A stretch of DNA of 51,422 bases. It comes from Parasporobacterium sp. (lineage in GTDB: Bacteria > Bacillota > Clostridia > Lachnospirales > Lachnospiraceae). Each line of letters begins with the position of its first letter. The first letter of the stretch is position 1. Under the pieces are notes generated by a model. The model saw only the letters and a program-made list of their open reading frames with translations, did not search any database and was not told where the DNA came from. Where the stretch lies: contig JAFWOB010000165.1 of assembly GCA_017510065.1 (NCBI GenBank), positions 1 through 51,422 on the forward strand, written 5' to 3'. Position numbers and translations under genes: made by a program. Of the stretch, positions 34,627-44,204 are shown one piece after another.

Positions 34627-35340
34627 ATGAAAATGACAATGTCTGTTCTGGTCAACGGCCAGGATGTAAATCATGATAAGCTGATCACCAACAAGGCGCT
34701 GATCGAACTTTTCTCAAATATCACTATGTATCACGGTTTTCTGTGTGGACACACTTCCATTGAAGGAGCCAGCCCTGTATCCTGGATCGTTATGGGATGG
34801 AAAATGGAAGTCCTGAAACGTATCAGAATGTTCAGCAATGTCCGTGTGGAGACCTGGATCCAGAGCAGTACAAGAGTCCGCGTCCTTCGTAACTACGCGG
34901 TCTATGATGAGCAGGAAGAACTGGTGGCGAAAGCTGCCGGCGAATGGGTGGCAGTCGATGGATCTACCGGAAATTTCATCCGCATTACGCCTGACCTTCT
35001 CGCGCCTTTTAATGCATCGGAAGAGGAAAACAATTTCCCGGGATACAGATTCCCGGATATCCGAAGTTCTGACCTTCCGACAGCAGAAACAAAACTGGTA
35101 ACCCCTGGCCTTCAGATGGTTGACTATAACGATCATGTCCATAATTCAGAATACGTGAACCTGGCAGGTGAGATCTTCCCGGCCGGAATGACTTCCGACG
35201 AGATCGAAGTTGTCTATCGGACACAGATCCTGCCGGGAGAGCCTGTTTTGCTGGAACTGATCCATGACGAAGGAGTCCATAAAGTAGCGATCAAAAATCC
35301 GATCGATCACAGCCTGCATGCCCTGGTGATCATGAAATGA
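34627..35340 (+). CDS. Acyl-ACP thioesterase
   Basis: A 237-residue double hot-dog-fold thioesterase of the FatA/FatB type, releasing fatty acids from acyl-ACP. The first hot-dog has WIVMGWKMEVLKRIRMFSNVRVETWI, typical of bacterial members; the second begins with the catalytic Asn and His region VDYNDHVHNSEYVN. Length is normal for bacterial enzymes. GCAGGAG lies upstream of the ATG; a second ATG at codon 3 is possible. Confidence 0.9.
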   Translation: MKMTMSVLVNGQDVNHDKLITNKALIELFSNITMYHGFLCGHTSIEGASPVSWIVMGWKMEVLKRIRMFSNVRVETWIQSSTRVRVLRNYAVYDEQEELVAKAAGEWVAVDGSTGNFIRITPDLLAPFNASEEENNFPGYRFPDIRSSDLPTAETKLVTPGLQMVDYNDHVHNSEYVNLAGEIFPAGMTSDEIEVVYRTQILPGEPVLLELIHDEGVHKVAIKNPIDHSLHALVIMK

Positions 35341-35393
35341 CAACGGGCTGCGGTATCTGTAAAACAGCTATGAAAAAGTCGTCATTTTTCAAA

Positions 35394-35422
35394 TTGAAGT
35401 GCATTGCCCCGTTCCTTATAAT
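35394..35422 (+). promoter_or_regulatory. Promoter of the MerR-like gene
   Basis: TTGAAG (35394-35399) and a perfect TATAAT (35417-35422) are exactly 17 bp apart, 29 bp upstream of the start codon. Confidence 0.75.
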
Positions 35423-35451
35423 ACAGATATCAAATAACGGAGGTAACGATC

Positions 35452-35892
35452 ATGAAAGAAACCTACTCCATTAATGACGTGGCAATGATAACCGGACTGT
35501 CAACCAGGACTATCCGTAATTACATTTCCCTTGGTTTTTTATCCGGTGAGAAGGTCAACGGCGCGTGGTCTTTTACAGACAAGCAGATTGAAGGATTCAC
35601 GCAGGACAAAGCAGTAAAACCTTCCATAAAAGCGAAAAAGAATGCGATCGTATTTGATTTTCTGGGAACAAAGCCATCAAAGCAGGATAAAATGTGTACG
35701 ATCCTGGATCTGACATGTCAGGAATCTTTATCCGCCTCTGTATTCTTTTGCAAAAAGATATCCGAAATGAAGCCTGTTTCGGAATTGCATTTTGCCTCAG
35801 AGCCATCCGGAACCGGCGTCAGGCTCATCCTGAGCGGCAGCCCTTCCGATGTGATGGGTCTGATCGATCAGTATTATGCGCAGGGAAACTGA
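35452..35892 (+). CDS. MerR-like helix-turn-helix protein
   Basis: A 146-residue protein. The N-terminal winged helix-turn-helix has YSINDVAMITGLSTRTIRNY and YISLGFLSGEKVNG, the MerR recognition unit. There is no long MerR coiled coil. The C-terminal part (about 65-146) is an alpha/beta domain with two Cys (C82, C90) of unknown role. GGAGG lies 8 bases before the ATG, behind a strong promoter. Its last 19 bases overlap the end of the convergent nitroreductase gene. The target is unknown. Confidence 0.72.
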   Translation: MKETYSINDVAMITGLSTRTIRNYISLGFLSGEKVNGAWSFTDKQIEGFTQDKAVKPSIKAKKNAIVFDFLGTKPSKQDKMCTILDLTCQESLSASVFFCKKISEMKPVSELHFASEPSGTGVRLILSGSPSDVMGLIDQYYAQGN

Positions 35893-36410
35893 AACCCGTT
35901 AAACCAGGCCCTCTCTTCGAAACTCTTTTTCCGGGGGATCGCAGGCTCGCTTTCTGCGATCCCCACCGGCAGGAAGCATACCACTTCATAGTCGTTCGGA
36001 ACATTCAGAACGGCTGCGATCTTCTCGTTGATCTTATCGGCATCCGTAATATGCCCTTCATACCAGCAGCTCTGATATCCGAGATCCACGATCGCAAGGA
36101 GCATATTCTGAATAGCTGCTGAGTAATCCTGCACTGCAAAACACCTGTCACGATAGGCATTGATCCTTTGGGTCAGAACACAGATCGCTGCCGGGGCGGT
36201 TTCCCCAACCGGCGGTTCTATCACGGCATGGATTTCTCCCAGGATCTGCGGGTCATCCACCGCGATCAGGCTTGTGGTCTGCTTGTTGCAGCCCGATGGC
36301 GCAGCAAGCCCTGCCTGCATGATCCTGATCAGATCCTCTCTCGGTACCGGAGTGGATCTGTATTTCCCTCTGTAGCTGTGACGGCTTCGGATCGCTTCTG
36401 AAACTTCCAT
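35874..36410 (-). CDS. Nitroreductase family protein
   Basis: A 178-residue FMN-dependent nitroreductase-fold enzyme. AIRSRHSYRGKYRSTPVP is the N-terminal FMN phosphate region; AGLAAPSGCNKQTTSLIAV and IQNMLLAIVDLGYQSCWYEG are typical of the family. I start it at 36410, where AAAGGGG precedes an ATG; a longer frame from 36440 lacks a site. It reduces quinones, nitro compounds or flavins with NAD(P)H; the natural substrate is unknown. Confidence 0.88.
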   Translation of the reverse strand: MEVSEAIRSRHSYRGKYRSTPVPREDLIRIMQAGLAAPSGCNKQTTSLIAVDDPQILGEIHAVIEPPVGETAPAAICVLTQRINAYRDRCFAVQDYSAAIQNMLLAIVDLGYQSCWYEGHITDADKINEKIAAVLNVPNDYEVVCFLPVGIAESEPAIPRKKSFEERAWFNGFQFPCA

Positions 36411-36444
36411 TATGATTTCCCCTTTAATTGCAATAAACATTGTT

Positions 36445-36473
36445 TTGGATTTTCTCCTTTTATCATATATAAT
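36445..36473 (+). promoter_or_regulatory. Promoter of the GH94 gene
   Basis: TTGGAT (36445-36450) and a perfect TATAAT (36468-36473) are 17 bp apart, 42 bp upstream of the start codon and divergent from the nitroreductase gene. Confidence 0.75.
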
Positions 36474-36515
36474 CTGAAGCGAAGAACGTCAATCTTTTTT
36501 ACAGGAGGACCAGCT

Positions 36516-38897
36516 ATGCGTTACGGATATTTTGATCTTGCAGAAAAAGAGTATGTGATCACCAACCCGGATACCCCTGCTCCCTGGGTCAATTACCTGG
36601 GAGATCCGGAATACGGAGCCATCATCTCCAACAATGCTGCCGGCTACAGCTTTGTCAAGTCCGGCGCGAACGGACGGATCACAAGGTTCCGCTTCAATTC
36701 CGACATGGCGCTGCCCGGCCGGTATATTTATATCCGGGATGAGAAGAACTGCGATTACTGGTCGGCTTCCTGGCAGCCGGTGGGAAAACCACTCAGCCTT
36801 TATCATTCGGAATGCCGGCATGGGACCGGCTACACAACGATCTCTGCAGAATATGAAAAGATCCGCTCCTGTGTGACCTATTATGTTCCCATGGGAAAGT
36901 CTTATGAAGTGTGGCGCCTTAAGATCACCAACGAAGATACATGCGACCGTCAGCTTTCTCTCTTTGGATTCGTGGAATTCACAAATGAAAGCAACTATGA
37001 ACAGGACCAGGTGAACCTGCAGTACTCTTTGTTCATCTCAAGGACGGAGTTTCGCGGCAATAAGATCCTGCAGACGGTCTGCGGAAACAGTTCCAAAGAC
37101 CGGCAGTTCCGTTTCTTCGGTCTGGCAAAAGAACCGGTCACAGCCGCCTGCGGTTCTCTTTCGGAGTTTCTCGGAAGCTACAGGACCTATGCTGATCCTG
37201 TCCTGGTAGAACAAGGTTCCCTGAACGGACAGATGAATTACAACTCCAACTCCTGCGGCGCACTGCAGAGCCGAATCGTCCTGAAGCCGGGACAGACCCG
37301 GGAGCTGGTCTATCTGCTTGGACAGAAAGATGACACTGCGGCAGATGAGATCATAAAGGATTATGAAACTCCCGGCAGAGTCGATTCAGATCTTTCGCTG
37401 CTGAAGGAATTCTGGCACAGCCGTCTGGACCGTTTCCGGGTAGAAACTCCGTCAGAAGAATTCAACAATATGGTAAATGTCTGGAACGCTTACCAGTGTT
37501 TCATTACTTTTATCTGGTCACGGGCTGCATCCTTTATTTACTGCGGACTCCGGAACGGGTACGGATACCGCGATACGGTCCAGGATATCCAGGGGATCAT
37601 TCATCTTGATCCGGAAATGGCTGCGGAAAAGATCCGCTTCATGCTGTCCGCTCAGACAAAATGCGGGGCCGGACTGCCCCTGGTCAAGTTCCACCACCAT
37701 GCAGGACAGGAAAATACGCCGGAAGATCCGGAATATGTGAAAGAGACCGGTCATCCTTCCTATCGTGCGGATGACGCCCTCTGGCTCTTCCCCACGATCG
37801 TCAAATATATCGGCGAGACCGGAAACACAGCCTTTCTGGAAGAACGTATCCTCTATGCAGACGGCACAGAAGATACGGTGTATGCTCATCTGAAGCAGGC
37901 GATTCATTTCTCCATGGAGCATCTGGGCAAAAACCGGATGCCAGCCGGACTTCACGCAGACTGGAATGACTGCCTGCGCCTCGGGAGCAAAGGCGAATCC
38001 ACCTTCGTGGCATTTCAGCTATATTACGCCATGAAGGAACTCCGGAAAATGGCCGTGATCATGAAGGATCCGGAGTACCTGGCCTATCTGGATCAGGCAC
38101 AGGCCTCTCTGACCGAAGCGTTGAAAACATGCTGGGATGAAGACCGCTTCTATCGGGGGATCCGGGAAGACGGCCAGATCGTAGGTGCCCGGAAAGATCC
38201 GGAAGCCAACATGTGGCTCAATCCCCAGTCCTTCAGCGTCATCTCCGGATTTGCCAGCCAGGAGCAAGCCGAAATAGCTATGGACAGCGTGTACCGCATC
38301 CTCAATACTCCTTATGGTGCCAAACTTCTGGAGCCGCCTTATAAAGACCATGCCTTTGATGGTGCCCTGATGCAGATCTACAATGCCGACACCAAGGAAA
38401 ACGGCGGGATATTCTCTCAATCCCAGGGATGGCTGATCCTGGCAGAAGCACTTCTGGGGCACGGGGACCGGGCATTTGAATACTTCCTGGAAACATCCCC
38501 TGCCGCGATGAATGACCGGGCACAGATCCGGGTCATCGAACCCTATGCTCACGGTCAATTTACAGAATCCCGAAGATCACCTTTTGAAGGCCGCTCCCAT
38601 GTTCATTGGCTCACAGGTACTGCTTCAACGGTAATGGTTGGCTGTGTGGAAGGTATCTGCGGCATAAGGCCCGATGCCTCAGGGCTTCGGATCTTACCTT
38701 CGATTCCTTCTTTCTGGGATGGACTTCGGATCCGGAAACAGTTCCGGGGCAGGCAGCTTGAGATTGAGATCGACAATTCCGCCCATGTGCAATCCGGCGT
38801 CAAAAAGCTCCTGCTGAACGGGCAGGAGCTTAAGGATCACTATATTGCAGGTGAGCAGCTGGAAGAGGTAAATCAGATCCGGATCATCATGGGCTGA
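36516..38897 (+). CDS. GH94 disaccharide phosphorylase
   Basis: A 793-residue inverting phosphorylase, of the cellobiose and chitobiose phosphorylase family. An N-terminal beta-sandwich (about 1-270) is followed by the (alpha/alpha)6 barrel. RNGYGYRDTVQDIQG (347-360) and HADWNDCLRLG (480-490, catalytic Asp in WND) define the active site; a C-terminal HWLTGTAST stretch is also conserved. It yields a sugar 1-phosphate plus a free sugar in the cytoplasm. The actual disaccharide is not decided. It stands alone, with its own promoter and AGGAGG, but its product type would suit pgmB only if beta-glucose 1-phosphate is made, and GH94 enzymes usually make the alpha anomer. Confidence 0.92.
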   Translation: MRYGYFDLAEKEYVITNPDTPAPWVNYLGDPEYGAIISNNAAGYSFVKSGANGRITRFRFNSDMALPGRYIYIRDEKNCDYWSASWQPVGKPLSLYHSECRHGTGYTTISAEYEKIRSCVTYYVPMGKSYEVWRLKITNEDTCDRQLSLFGFVEFTNESNYEQDQVNLQYSLFISRTEFRGNKILQTVCGNSSKDRQFRFFGLAKEPVTAACGSLSEFLGSYRTYADPVLVEQGSLNGQMNYNSNSCGALQSRIVLKPGQTRELVYLLGQKDDTAADEIIKDYETPGRVDSDLSLLKEFWHSRLDRFRVETPSEEFNNMVNVWNAYQCFITFIWSRAASFIYCGLRNGYGYRDTVQDIQGIIHLDPEMAAEKIRFMLSAQTKCGAGLPLVKFHHHAGQENTPEDPEYVKETGHPSYRADDALWLFPTIVKYIGETGNTAFLEERILYADGTEDTVYAHLKQAIHFSMEHLGKNRMPAGLHADWNDCLRLGSKGESTFVAFQLYYAMKELRKMAVIMKDPEYLAYLDQAQASLTEALKTCWDEDRFYRGIREDGQIVGARKDPEANMWLNPQSFSVISGFASQEQAEIAMDSVYRILNTPYGAKLLEPPYKDHAFDGALMQIYNADTKENGGIFSQSQGWLILAEALLGHGDRAFEYFLETSPAAMNDRAQIRVIEPYAHGQFTESRRSPFEGRSHVHWLTGTASTVMVGCVEGICGIRPDASGLRILPSIPSFWDGLRIRKQFRGRQLEIEIDNSAHVQSGVKKLLLNGQELKDHYIAGEQLEEVNQIRIIMG

Positions 38898-38899
38898 GC

Positions 38900-39520
38900 T
38901 TAAGAAATGATCCGGATCCCGATATCGCAGTTGATCCTTTCTTTCATGGCACGATCGGCATATCCTTTGAAATGGCCGTGTTTAAAGGTTCCGATGGAAA
39001 CCGTAAGGTCCGAGATCACATAAACAGACCCCAGTCCGGTATCTCCGTTCAGACCGGAATTGATGTCAGCGGATACGACATAGGCTCCGCTGGCATTTAT
39101 TTTTTCGATCACTTCCTTCATTGTCCCTGTCACTTCTCCCTGGAATCCGGTTCCCAGCAGACAGTCCAGTACAGAACCGAACCGGGTGAAGTCTGTTGTG
39201 CTGTCATATACAGAGATCTTTACGCCGTGCTTTTCGCAGAGGTCATAGTAATACCTGCCGTCTTCTGAAAACCGGTCCGAGAGCAGTATGATCTCACAGT
39301 CTATGCCTGCTGCATGCATCAAATCCGCTGCGACATAGCCGTCTCCGGCATTGTTTCCTTTTCCGCAAACCACTGCTATCGGTGCCTTCCATTTTCCCGC
39401 TTCAAAGATCGCTGTTCCGGCACGTCTCATCAGTTCTCTGGACGGTACCAGGTGCTCGATCGTCCAGGCATCGCTCTTTCGCATGGTCTCAACAGATACG
39501 GTCTGTTCCTGTGTATTCAT
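38900..39520 (-). CDS. nnrE: NAD(P)H-hydrate epimerase (YjeF N-terminal type)
   Basis: A 206-residue Rossmann-like protein that epimerises damaged NAD(P)HX. VVCGKGNNAGDGYVAADLM (49-67) is the family signature, VLDCLLGTGFQGEV the second, and SADINSGLNGDTG the K/D site. The bacterial enzyme is often fused to the C-terminal dehydratase NnrD; here that domain is absent, so repair needs a separate NnrD. AAAGGAA precedes the start. It follows the anion transporter and converges on the GH94 gene, with 2 bases between stops. Confidence 0.85.
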   Translation of the reverse strand: MNTQEQTVSVETMRKSDAWTIEHLVPSRELMRRAGTAIFEAGKWKAPIAVVCGKGNNAGDGYVAADLMHAAGIDCEIILLSDRFSEDGRYYYDLCEKHGVKISVYDSTTDFTRFGSVLDCLLGTGFQGEVTGTMKEVIEKINASGAYVVSADINSGLNGDTGLGSVYVISDLTVSIGTFKHGHFKGYADRAMKERINCDIGIRIIS

Positions 39521-39553
39521 TTTCTATTCCTTTCTGACTTTACAAGAGAAGGG

Positions 39554-40960
39554 TTAAAGCAGTCCATTCGCCATCCAGTAAGGCACGGTAATCAGGAAGC
39601 CGGCTAAAGAAGCCAGGAAAAATGCCAGACCGAAACGGAACAGCTGGCCTTCCTGCCATGCATATTCCTTTACCATGCCTTTCCCCAATACGGTCCACAT
39701 ATTGGTATAGGTCAGGAACATGGAAATGGAGGCAACTGCGAAAATCGTGCCCCAAACGGCCGGACTGATTCCCATATCTGCAGAAAGCCGGCTTACCACC
39801 GGGGCAAGGATGATCATTGTCGGGATCAGTGTGGTCACATCCACAAATCTCCAGATAAACAGAACCGTCGTAATGATCAGGATAAAGAGGAATGGATTAC
39901 CTGCGATCGACATCACCACCGGGGAGATGACCCCTGCCAGCCAGTCAGACAATCCCGAAGCCTGAAAGACAGCGCTCATGGAAAGGGCGGCGCCGAAAAA
40001 GAAGACCAGATCCCAGCTGATCCCTGTGGCAAACTCCTCTGCCCTGATCACGCCGGCCGCAAATAAGATCACGGCTGCCATGATGCAGATCGCTGTGCTG
40101 GATATGCCATGATATTTGCCGGTAAAAAACAAGATACAACTGACAGCCAGGACAGCTGCCGTGACCAGTTCATGTCTGCTAATGCGTTTTTGATCGGCAG
40201 TGTTGCTGCGAAACTGTTCCCGGGAAAGCTTTTGAGACGGCCTGAGAAAAAGATACCCCAGTATGACCGAGAGCACCGTGATGATGGCAACGGGAAGCAG
40301 GGCCGCCTGCAGCCAGGAATCAAATGTGATCGTTCCCGCAAGACCCGGCGTCGTCTCAAATACCCCCAGAATGATCTGTGCAGTCAGATTGCCGGTCAGG
40401 AAGGCATTTCCGGGGAAAATAGAAGTAAACAAAGTGACCAGGATCATATAGGCGGATTCCCTGGACCCCGGTTTCAAGCCATACAGTCTGCAGCATTGCT
40501 GTGCCACCGGGATCATAATGACCGCTCTGACCGTCATGGAAGGCGTGACCAGGCTGAGAGCCGTACCGATCAGCACCCATGCGCAGGTAACAGCTGCCCA
40601 ATTGGACGGAAAGATTCGAAGCACGCCGGTGGCGATCCGTTCTCCCAGTCCTGTTTTCTGGAGGGCATACCCAAGAAACAGGGCAGGAATCAAGGTCCAC
40701 AGGGCGTTTTGAGCGAATCCGGAAAAAACGGTTTCGGCCTTCATGCCAAAGACCAGCATCGCCCCCAGCAGGAACATGCCGCATATGGAATTGGGAACAC
40801 CGAATGGCCGGAAGATCCAGCCGGCGACTGTTATAATGGTAAAGCCCATGGCGTAATGCCCCATCTCTTCCAGTCCCGGACATGGTTTTACGATCATCAG
40901 CACCGCTGCCGCCAACACAACAATGGCAAACAAGATCTCCCGAATGCCTTTCCTTTTCAT
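39554..40960 (-). CDS. SLC13/DASS-type anion symporter
   Basis: A 468-residue polytopic membrane protein of the divalent anion:Na+ symporter (CitT/SLC13) superfamily with about 11-12 hydrophobic segments. It contains re-entrant-loop type motifs such as SLVTPSMTVRAVIMIPVAQQ and, in the second half, SWDLVFFFGAALSMSAVF and FVDVTTLIPTMIIL. I start at ATG 40960, 5 bases after AAGGAG; the frame extends two codons upstream. It lies between butyrate kinase and nnrE. A dicarboxylate substrate is plausible but not proved. Confidence 0.85.
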   Translation of the reverse strand: MKRKGIREILFAIVVLAAAVLMIVKPCPGLEEMGHYAMGFTIITVAGWIFRPFGVPNSICGMFLLGAMLVFGMKAETVFSGFAQNALWTLIPALFLGYALQKTGLGERIATGVLRIFPSNWAAVTCAWVLIGTALSLVTPSMTVRAVIMIPVAQQCCRLYGLKPGSRESAYMILVTLFTSIFPGNAFLTGNLTAQIILGVFETTPGLAGTITFDSWLQAALLPVAIITVLSVILGYLFLRPSQKLSREQFRSNTADQKRISRHELVTAAVLAVSCILFFTGKYHGISSTAICIMAAVILFAAGVIRAEEFATGISWDLVFFFGAALSMSAVFQASGLSDWLAGVISPVVMSIAGNPFLFILIITTVLFIWRFVDVTTLIPTMIILAPVVSRLSADMGISPAVWGTIFAVASISMFLTYTNMWTVLGKGMVKEYAWQEGQLFRFGLAFFLASLAGFLITVPYWMANGLL

Positions 40961-40988
40961 TACCACTCCTTACGAATATCTCCCGGGA

Positions 40989-42104
40989 TCACTCTCCGAG
41001 GAAATCACTGACGTTATAGTTTTTCACGCCGGTGTAGGTCTTCAGTTCTTCTTCTCCGTCAAGTACCCGGGTTGCTCCATGCGCCATAGCTTCCATTTCA
41101 AATTCTCCCGGATATGCGTAAACCGGAGCAATAAACTCTACGGCTTCCTTGATCTTTGCGACAAGGTCTTCATTAAAGACCATTCCTCCGCCTAATAAAA
41201 TGGCATCTACTTTGCCATGCAGAGCTGCTGCCATGGCTCCGACCTGCTTGATGATCTGATAGACCATGGTATCCCAGGCAAGCTGCGCAAACCGATTGCC
41301 TTCCGCTGCCATAGCGCACACTTCCCTTGCGTCGCTTGTCCCCAGAAGATCTACAAAACCGCCTGTCTTTGTGGCGAGCTCTGTGGCTGTTTTCCGGTCC
41401 AGTCCTTTATCAAAAATATAATTTACCAGCGGGATCAGAGGCACTGAACCTGAACGGGTCGGCGTCAGAGGGCCGTCGCCGCTGACATAGTCGTTACTGT
41501 CGATCATCTTGCCCTTTCGATGAGCTGTGATTGAGATCCCCCCGCCGATGTGGCAGACCACATAGTTCATATCTTCATACCGGACGCCCATCTTCCCGGA
41601 ATGGACGATGGCAGTTTCTTTCTGGTTCAGGGCATGGGATGTCGGCCTTCTGAGCACCCCTTTGATGCCTGTCAGCCTTGCTTCAGGGATCCCTTCATCT
41701 GTATCCGGCGGATTGACTACAAAAGCAGGACATCCATATTCATCCGCGAATGTTCTGGCGATCTGCGGCCCTAGCTGTGCCGGATGCTGCACTCCTGTCG
41801 CGCCTCTTGACGCGTGATCAAACAAAAGATCATCGATCCCGTATACGCCGCCTTCGCAGGCCATCAGCCCGCCGCCGCGGCCTACGACCGCATCCAGATC
41901 CGACAGATCGATCTGTTTCTCCTTCAGCATATCCGCGATCATTTGATAACGGAACTGCAGCTGATCGGAAACCTCGGCAAATTTTGCCAGATCTTCTGCC
42001 GCATGCTGTACATTCTCCGACAGCAGCTTTTCTGTCCCTTTAAAAACCGCGATCTTGGTTGAAGTGGAACCCGGATTAATCGCCAGAATCTTATAATTTC
42101 CCAT
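40989..42104 (-). CDS. buk: Butyrate kinase
   Basis: A 371-residue acetokinase-family enzyme converting butyryl phosphate and ADP to butyrate and ATP, or acting on branched-chain acyl phosphates. INPGSTSTKIAVF (9-21) is the phosphate-binding N-terminal motif; GRGGGLMACEGGVY, CHIGGGISITAH and ILLGGGMVFNED are typical of Buk. GGGAGG precedes the ATG and a TTGACA-17-TAAGAT promoter lies upstream. The usual partner phosphotransbutyrylase gene is not adjacent, so it may sit elsewhere or the enzyme may serve amino-acid fermentation. Confidence 0.94.
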   Translation of the reverse strand: MGNYKILAINPGSTSTKIAVFKGTEKLLSENVQHAAEDLAKFAEVSDQLQFRYQMIADMLKEKQIDLSDLDAVVGRGGGLMACEGGVYGIDDLLFDHASRGATGVQHPAQLGPQIARTFADEYGCPAFVVNPPDTDEGIPEARLTGIKGVLRRPTSHALNQKETAIVHSGKMGVRYEDMNYVVCHIGGGISITAHRKGKMIDSNDYVSGDGPLTPTRSGSVPLIPLVNYIFDKGLDRKTATELATKTGGFVDLLGTSDAREVCAMAAEGNRFAQLAWDTMVYQIIKQVGAMAAALHGKVDAILLGGGMVFNEDLVAKIKEAVEFIAPVYAYPGEFEMEAMAHGATRVLDGEEELKTYTGVKNYNVSDFLGE

Positions 42105-42165
42105 ATTATCCTCCCTAAAACAAAAAACTCAAAGGACACCGGTCCGTTTTAACATTTGCCTTGAA

Positions 42166-42194
42166 ATCTTACTTTAACGGGTTTGCATTGTCAA
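42166..42194 (-). promoter_or_regulatory. Promoter of the butyrate kinase gene
   Basis: Minus-strand consensus TTGACA (42194-42189) and TAAGAT (42171-42166) are 17 bp apart. A GGAC-ACCG-GTCC hairpin lies in the short leader. Confidence 0.8.
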
Positions 42195-42252
42195 TTCCAG
42201 GCGCACAGAACGGCTGTTTCATGCAGAATTGCAAAACTGTCGTTTTCGCATG

Positions 42253-42274
42253 AAGGCGGCCTTGCGGCCGCCTT
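42253..42274 (-). terminator. Terminator-like hairpin after the ZIP gene
   Basis: AAGGCGGCC (42253-42261) pairs with GGCCGCCTT (42266-42274) over TTGC. It is very stable but no clear T-run follows, so it may be a weak or factor-dependent terminator. Confidence 0.55.
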
Positions 42275-42303
42275 TCACAGCAAGATTCAATTTAGGATCC
42301 ATT

Positions 42304-43083
42304 TTATCCCAGTGTCACATCGAGTACCATCATAAGAACAAACCCCAGAGCAAATGCGATCGTACCGGCGTTGGAGTGTTTTCCTTCCGACATTTCCGGG
42401 ATCAGTTCCTCCACTACTACATACATCATGGCGCCCGCTGCAAATGCCAGAAGATACGGCATGACGGGGACAACCGTTCTGAACGCCAGGATCGTAATGA
42501 ATGCTGCGATCGGTTCTACGATTCCCGATAGAACTCCATAAAGGAACGTGGTTTTCTTGCTCATCCCCTCTGCCCGTAAAGGCATGGATACAATGGCACC
42601 TTCCGGGAAATTCTGGATCGCGATCCCGAGAGCCAGGGCCAGGGCTCCTGCTGAAGTGATCCCGGTATTGCCGGATACAAGTCCTGCATAGACAACGCCC
42701 ACAGCCATTCCTTCCGGAATATTATGCAGCGTAACGGCCAGGATCAATTTGGTGGTTCGTTTGATACCTGATCTCGGACCTTCCGACTGATGATCCAGAT
42801 GCATATGTGGGATAACGATATCCAGCAGGAGCAGAAAACCTACCCCGATCAGAAATCCAACCGCAGCCGGAAGAAAAGACAGTTTCCCCATAGCTTCACT
42901 GCTTTCCAGTGCAGGCAGAAGCAGACTCCAGAAAGATGCGGCTACCATAACCCCTGCGGCAAAACCGGTAAGGATCTTCTGCATCTGACCGGATATGTTT
43001 TTCTTTAAGATAAATACCATTGCCGCACCCAGGCTGGTACCGGCAAACGGGATGAGTATCCCTAAAACTGTTTCAATATTCAT
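42304..43083 (-). CDS. ZIP-family divalent metal transporter
   Basis: A 259-residue ZIP transporter (ZupT-like) with about eight membrane helices. The metal-site helices have HNIPEGMAVGVVY (about 122-134) and NFPEGAIVSMP. A His-containing loop, IPHMHLDHQS, lies between helices 3 and 4. It imports zinc, iron or manganese. The 245-bp region upstream to the next gene has no clear promoter on this strand. Confidence 0.93.
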   Translation of the reverse strand: MNIETVLGILIPFAGTSLGAAMVFILKKNISGQMQKILTGFAAGVMVAASFWSLLLPALESSEAMGKLSFLPAAVGFLIGVGFLLLLDIVIPHMHLDHQSEGPRSGIKRTTKLILAVTLHNIPEGMAVGVVYAGLVSGNTGITSAGALALALGIAIQNFPEGAIVSMPLRAEGMSKKTTFLYGVLSGIVEPIAAFITILAFRTVVPVMPYLLAFAAGAMMYVVVEELIPEMSEGKHSNAGTIAFALGFVLMMVLDVTLG

Positions 43084-43328
43084 AAACCTTCTATAACTCG
43101 CTTTAAAACCAATTTCAGCGCATTGTTGAATTTCTTCAGCATATCAACAGGATCTCTGTATATGCTTTCCTTAACTGCAGCAATTGTAAAAAAAAGTAGC
43201 AAACTTTCCGGATTTTTGCAATCGGACTATGGTTTTCAGACGATGCAGCTCAATAAATGGATTGTTTACCACGCCATTCCATGTTAATGTTGTATACAGA
43301 ATTCAGGATTCACAAAGGAGACCGGAAA

Positions 43329-44174
43329 ATGGGAGACAGACAGGATACGACCAATCAACTTCTTTACCATTACACAGATTATTCTGCTCTTGACGGCATC
43401 GTGAATAAACAGGAACTCCGGGTCAACAACGTGCTCAACATGAACGATGCAACAGAAATGGAACTGTTTATCACCGGCATATTTAATGCTGTGAAAAAAC
43501 GGTTTGATCCAAAGGAAAATGAAAAGATCATACAACAACTGCATGTAATGCGGGAGAAAGTCCGGGAACGATATTTTGATTTCTCCATTTATGCAGCATG
43601 TTTTTCAGGTTTCCGGGACGACGCCGCGCAGTGGGAACGTTATGCCAACCAGGGAAAAGGCGTCTGTCTGTGTTTTCAGAAACCGGTACTTGAAAAAATG
43701 ACCGGCGGGGCGATATCACTCCGGAAAGTCTATTATCAGAATGACCTGGATTCTCACCCACTGGTAGAGCATGTCTATAATCTGGTCCTGGAGAGCAAGG
43801 GGGAAAATGATTCGCCTGCCCTTCGCGAGGCGCTCCATGAAGCATGGCGCAACTGCGCCACGTTTAAACATCCTTCTTTCCTGAGCGAGAATGAAACCCG
43901 TCTCATCGTGATGCCCTTTGAAGTAGAGTTTTTTGAGATCAAGCCTCAATATCATATTACAAAAGAAAGGATCAAGAAATACTATCCGCTGGATCTGAAT
44001 ACCATGTGCCTGAAAGCGGGCGTGACTCTGGAAGATCTGATCACGGAGATCATGATCGGGCCGGAATCCACTCAGTCAGCACCAATCCTTAGAGATTATC
44101 TGCGGGATCTGGGACTGGGCAGGCTGGCAGAACACATCATCCATTCAGACTGTCCTCTGCGAAGCCGGATCTAG
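43329..44174 (+). CDS. DUF2971 domain-containing protein
   Basis: A 281-residue protein with DUF2971 features: LLYHYTDYSALDGIV at the N-terminus, ELRVNNVLNMNDATEME, YAACFSGFRDDAAQWERYANQGKGVCL, and a C-terminal ITEIMIGPES. The family is of unknown function, sometimes near defence or phage genes; none is seen here. I start at ATG 43329, 8 bases after AAGGAG; the frame extends 24 codons upstream without a site. Confidence 0.8.
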   Translation: MGDRQDTTNQLLYHYTDYSALDGIVNKQELRVNNVLNMNDATEMELFITGIFNAVKKRFDPKENEKIIQQLHVMREKVRERYFDFSIYAACFSGFRDDAAQWERYANQGKGVCLCFQKPVLEKMTGGAISLRKVYYQNDLDSHPLVEHVYNLVLESKGENDSPALREALHEAWRNCATFKHPSFLSENETRLIVMPFEVEFFEIKPQYHITKERIKKYYPLDLNTMCLKAGVTLEDLITEIMIGPESTQSAPILRDYLRDLGLGRLAEHIIHSDCPLRSRI

Positions 44175-44204
44175 GGTTTCTTTCTTTTTACTGCGGGCTA
44201 TCGA

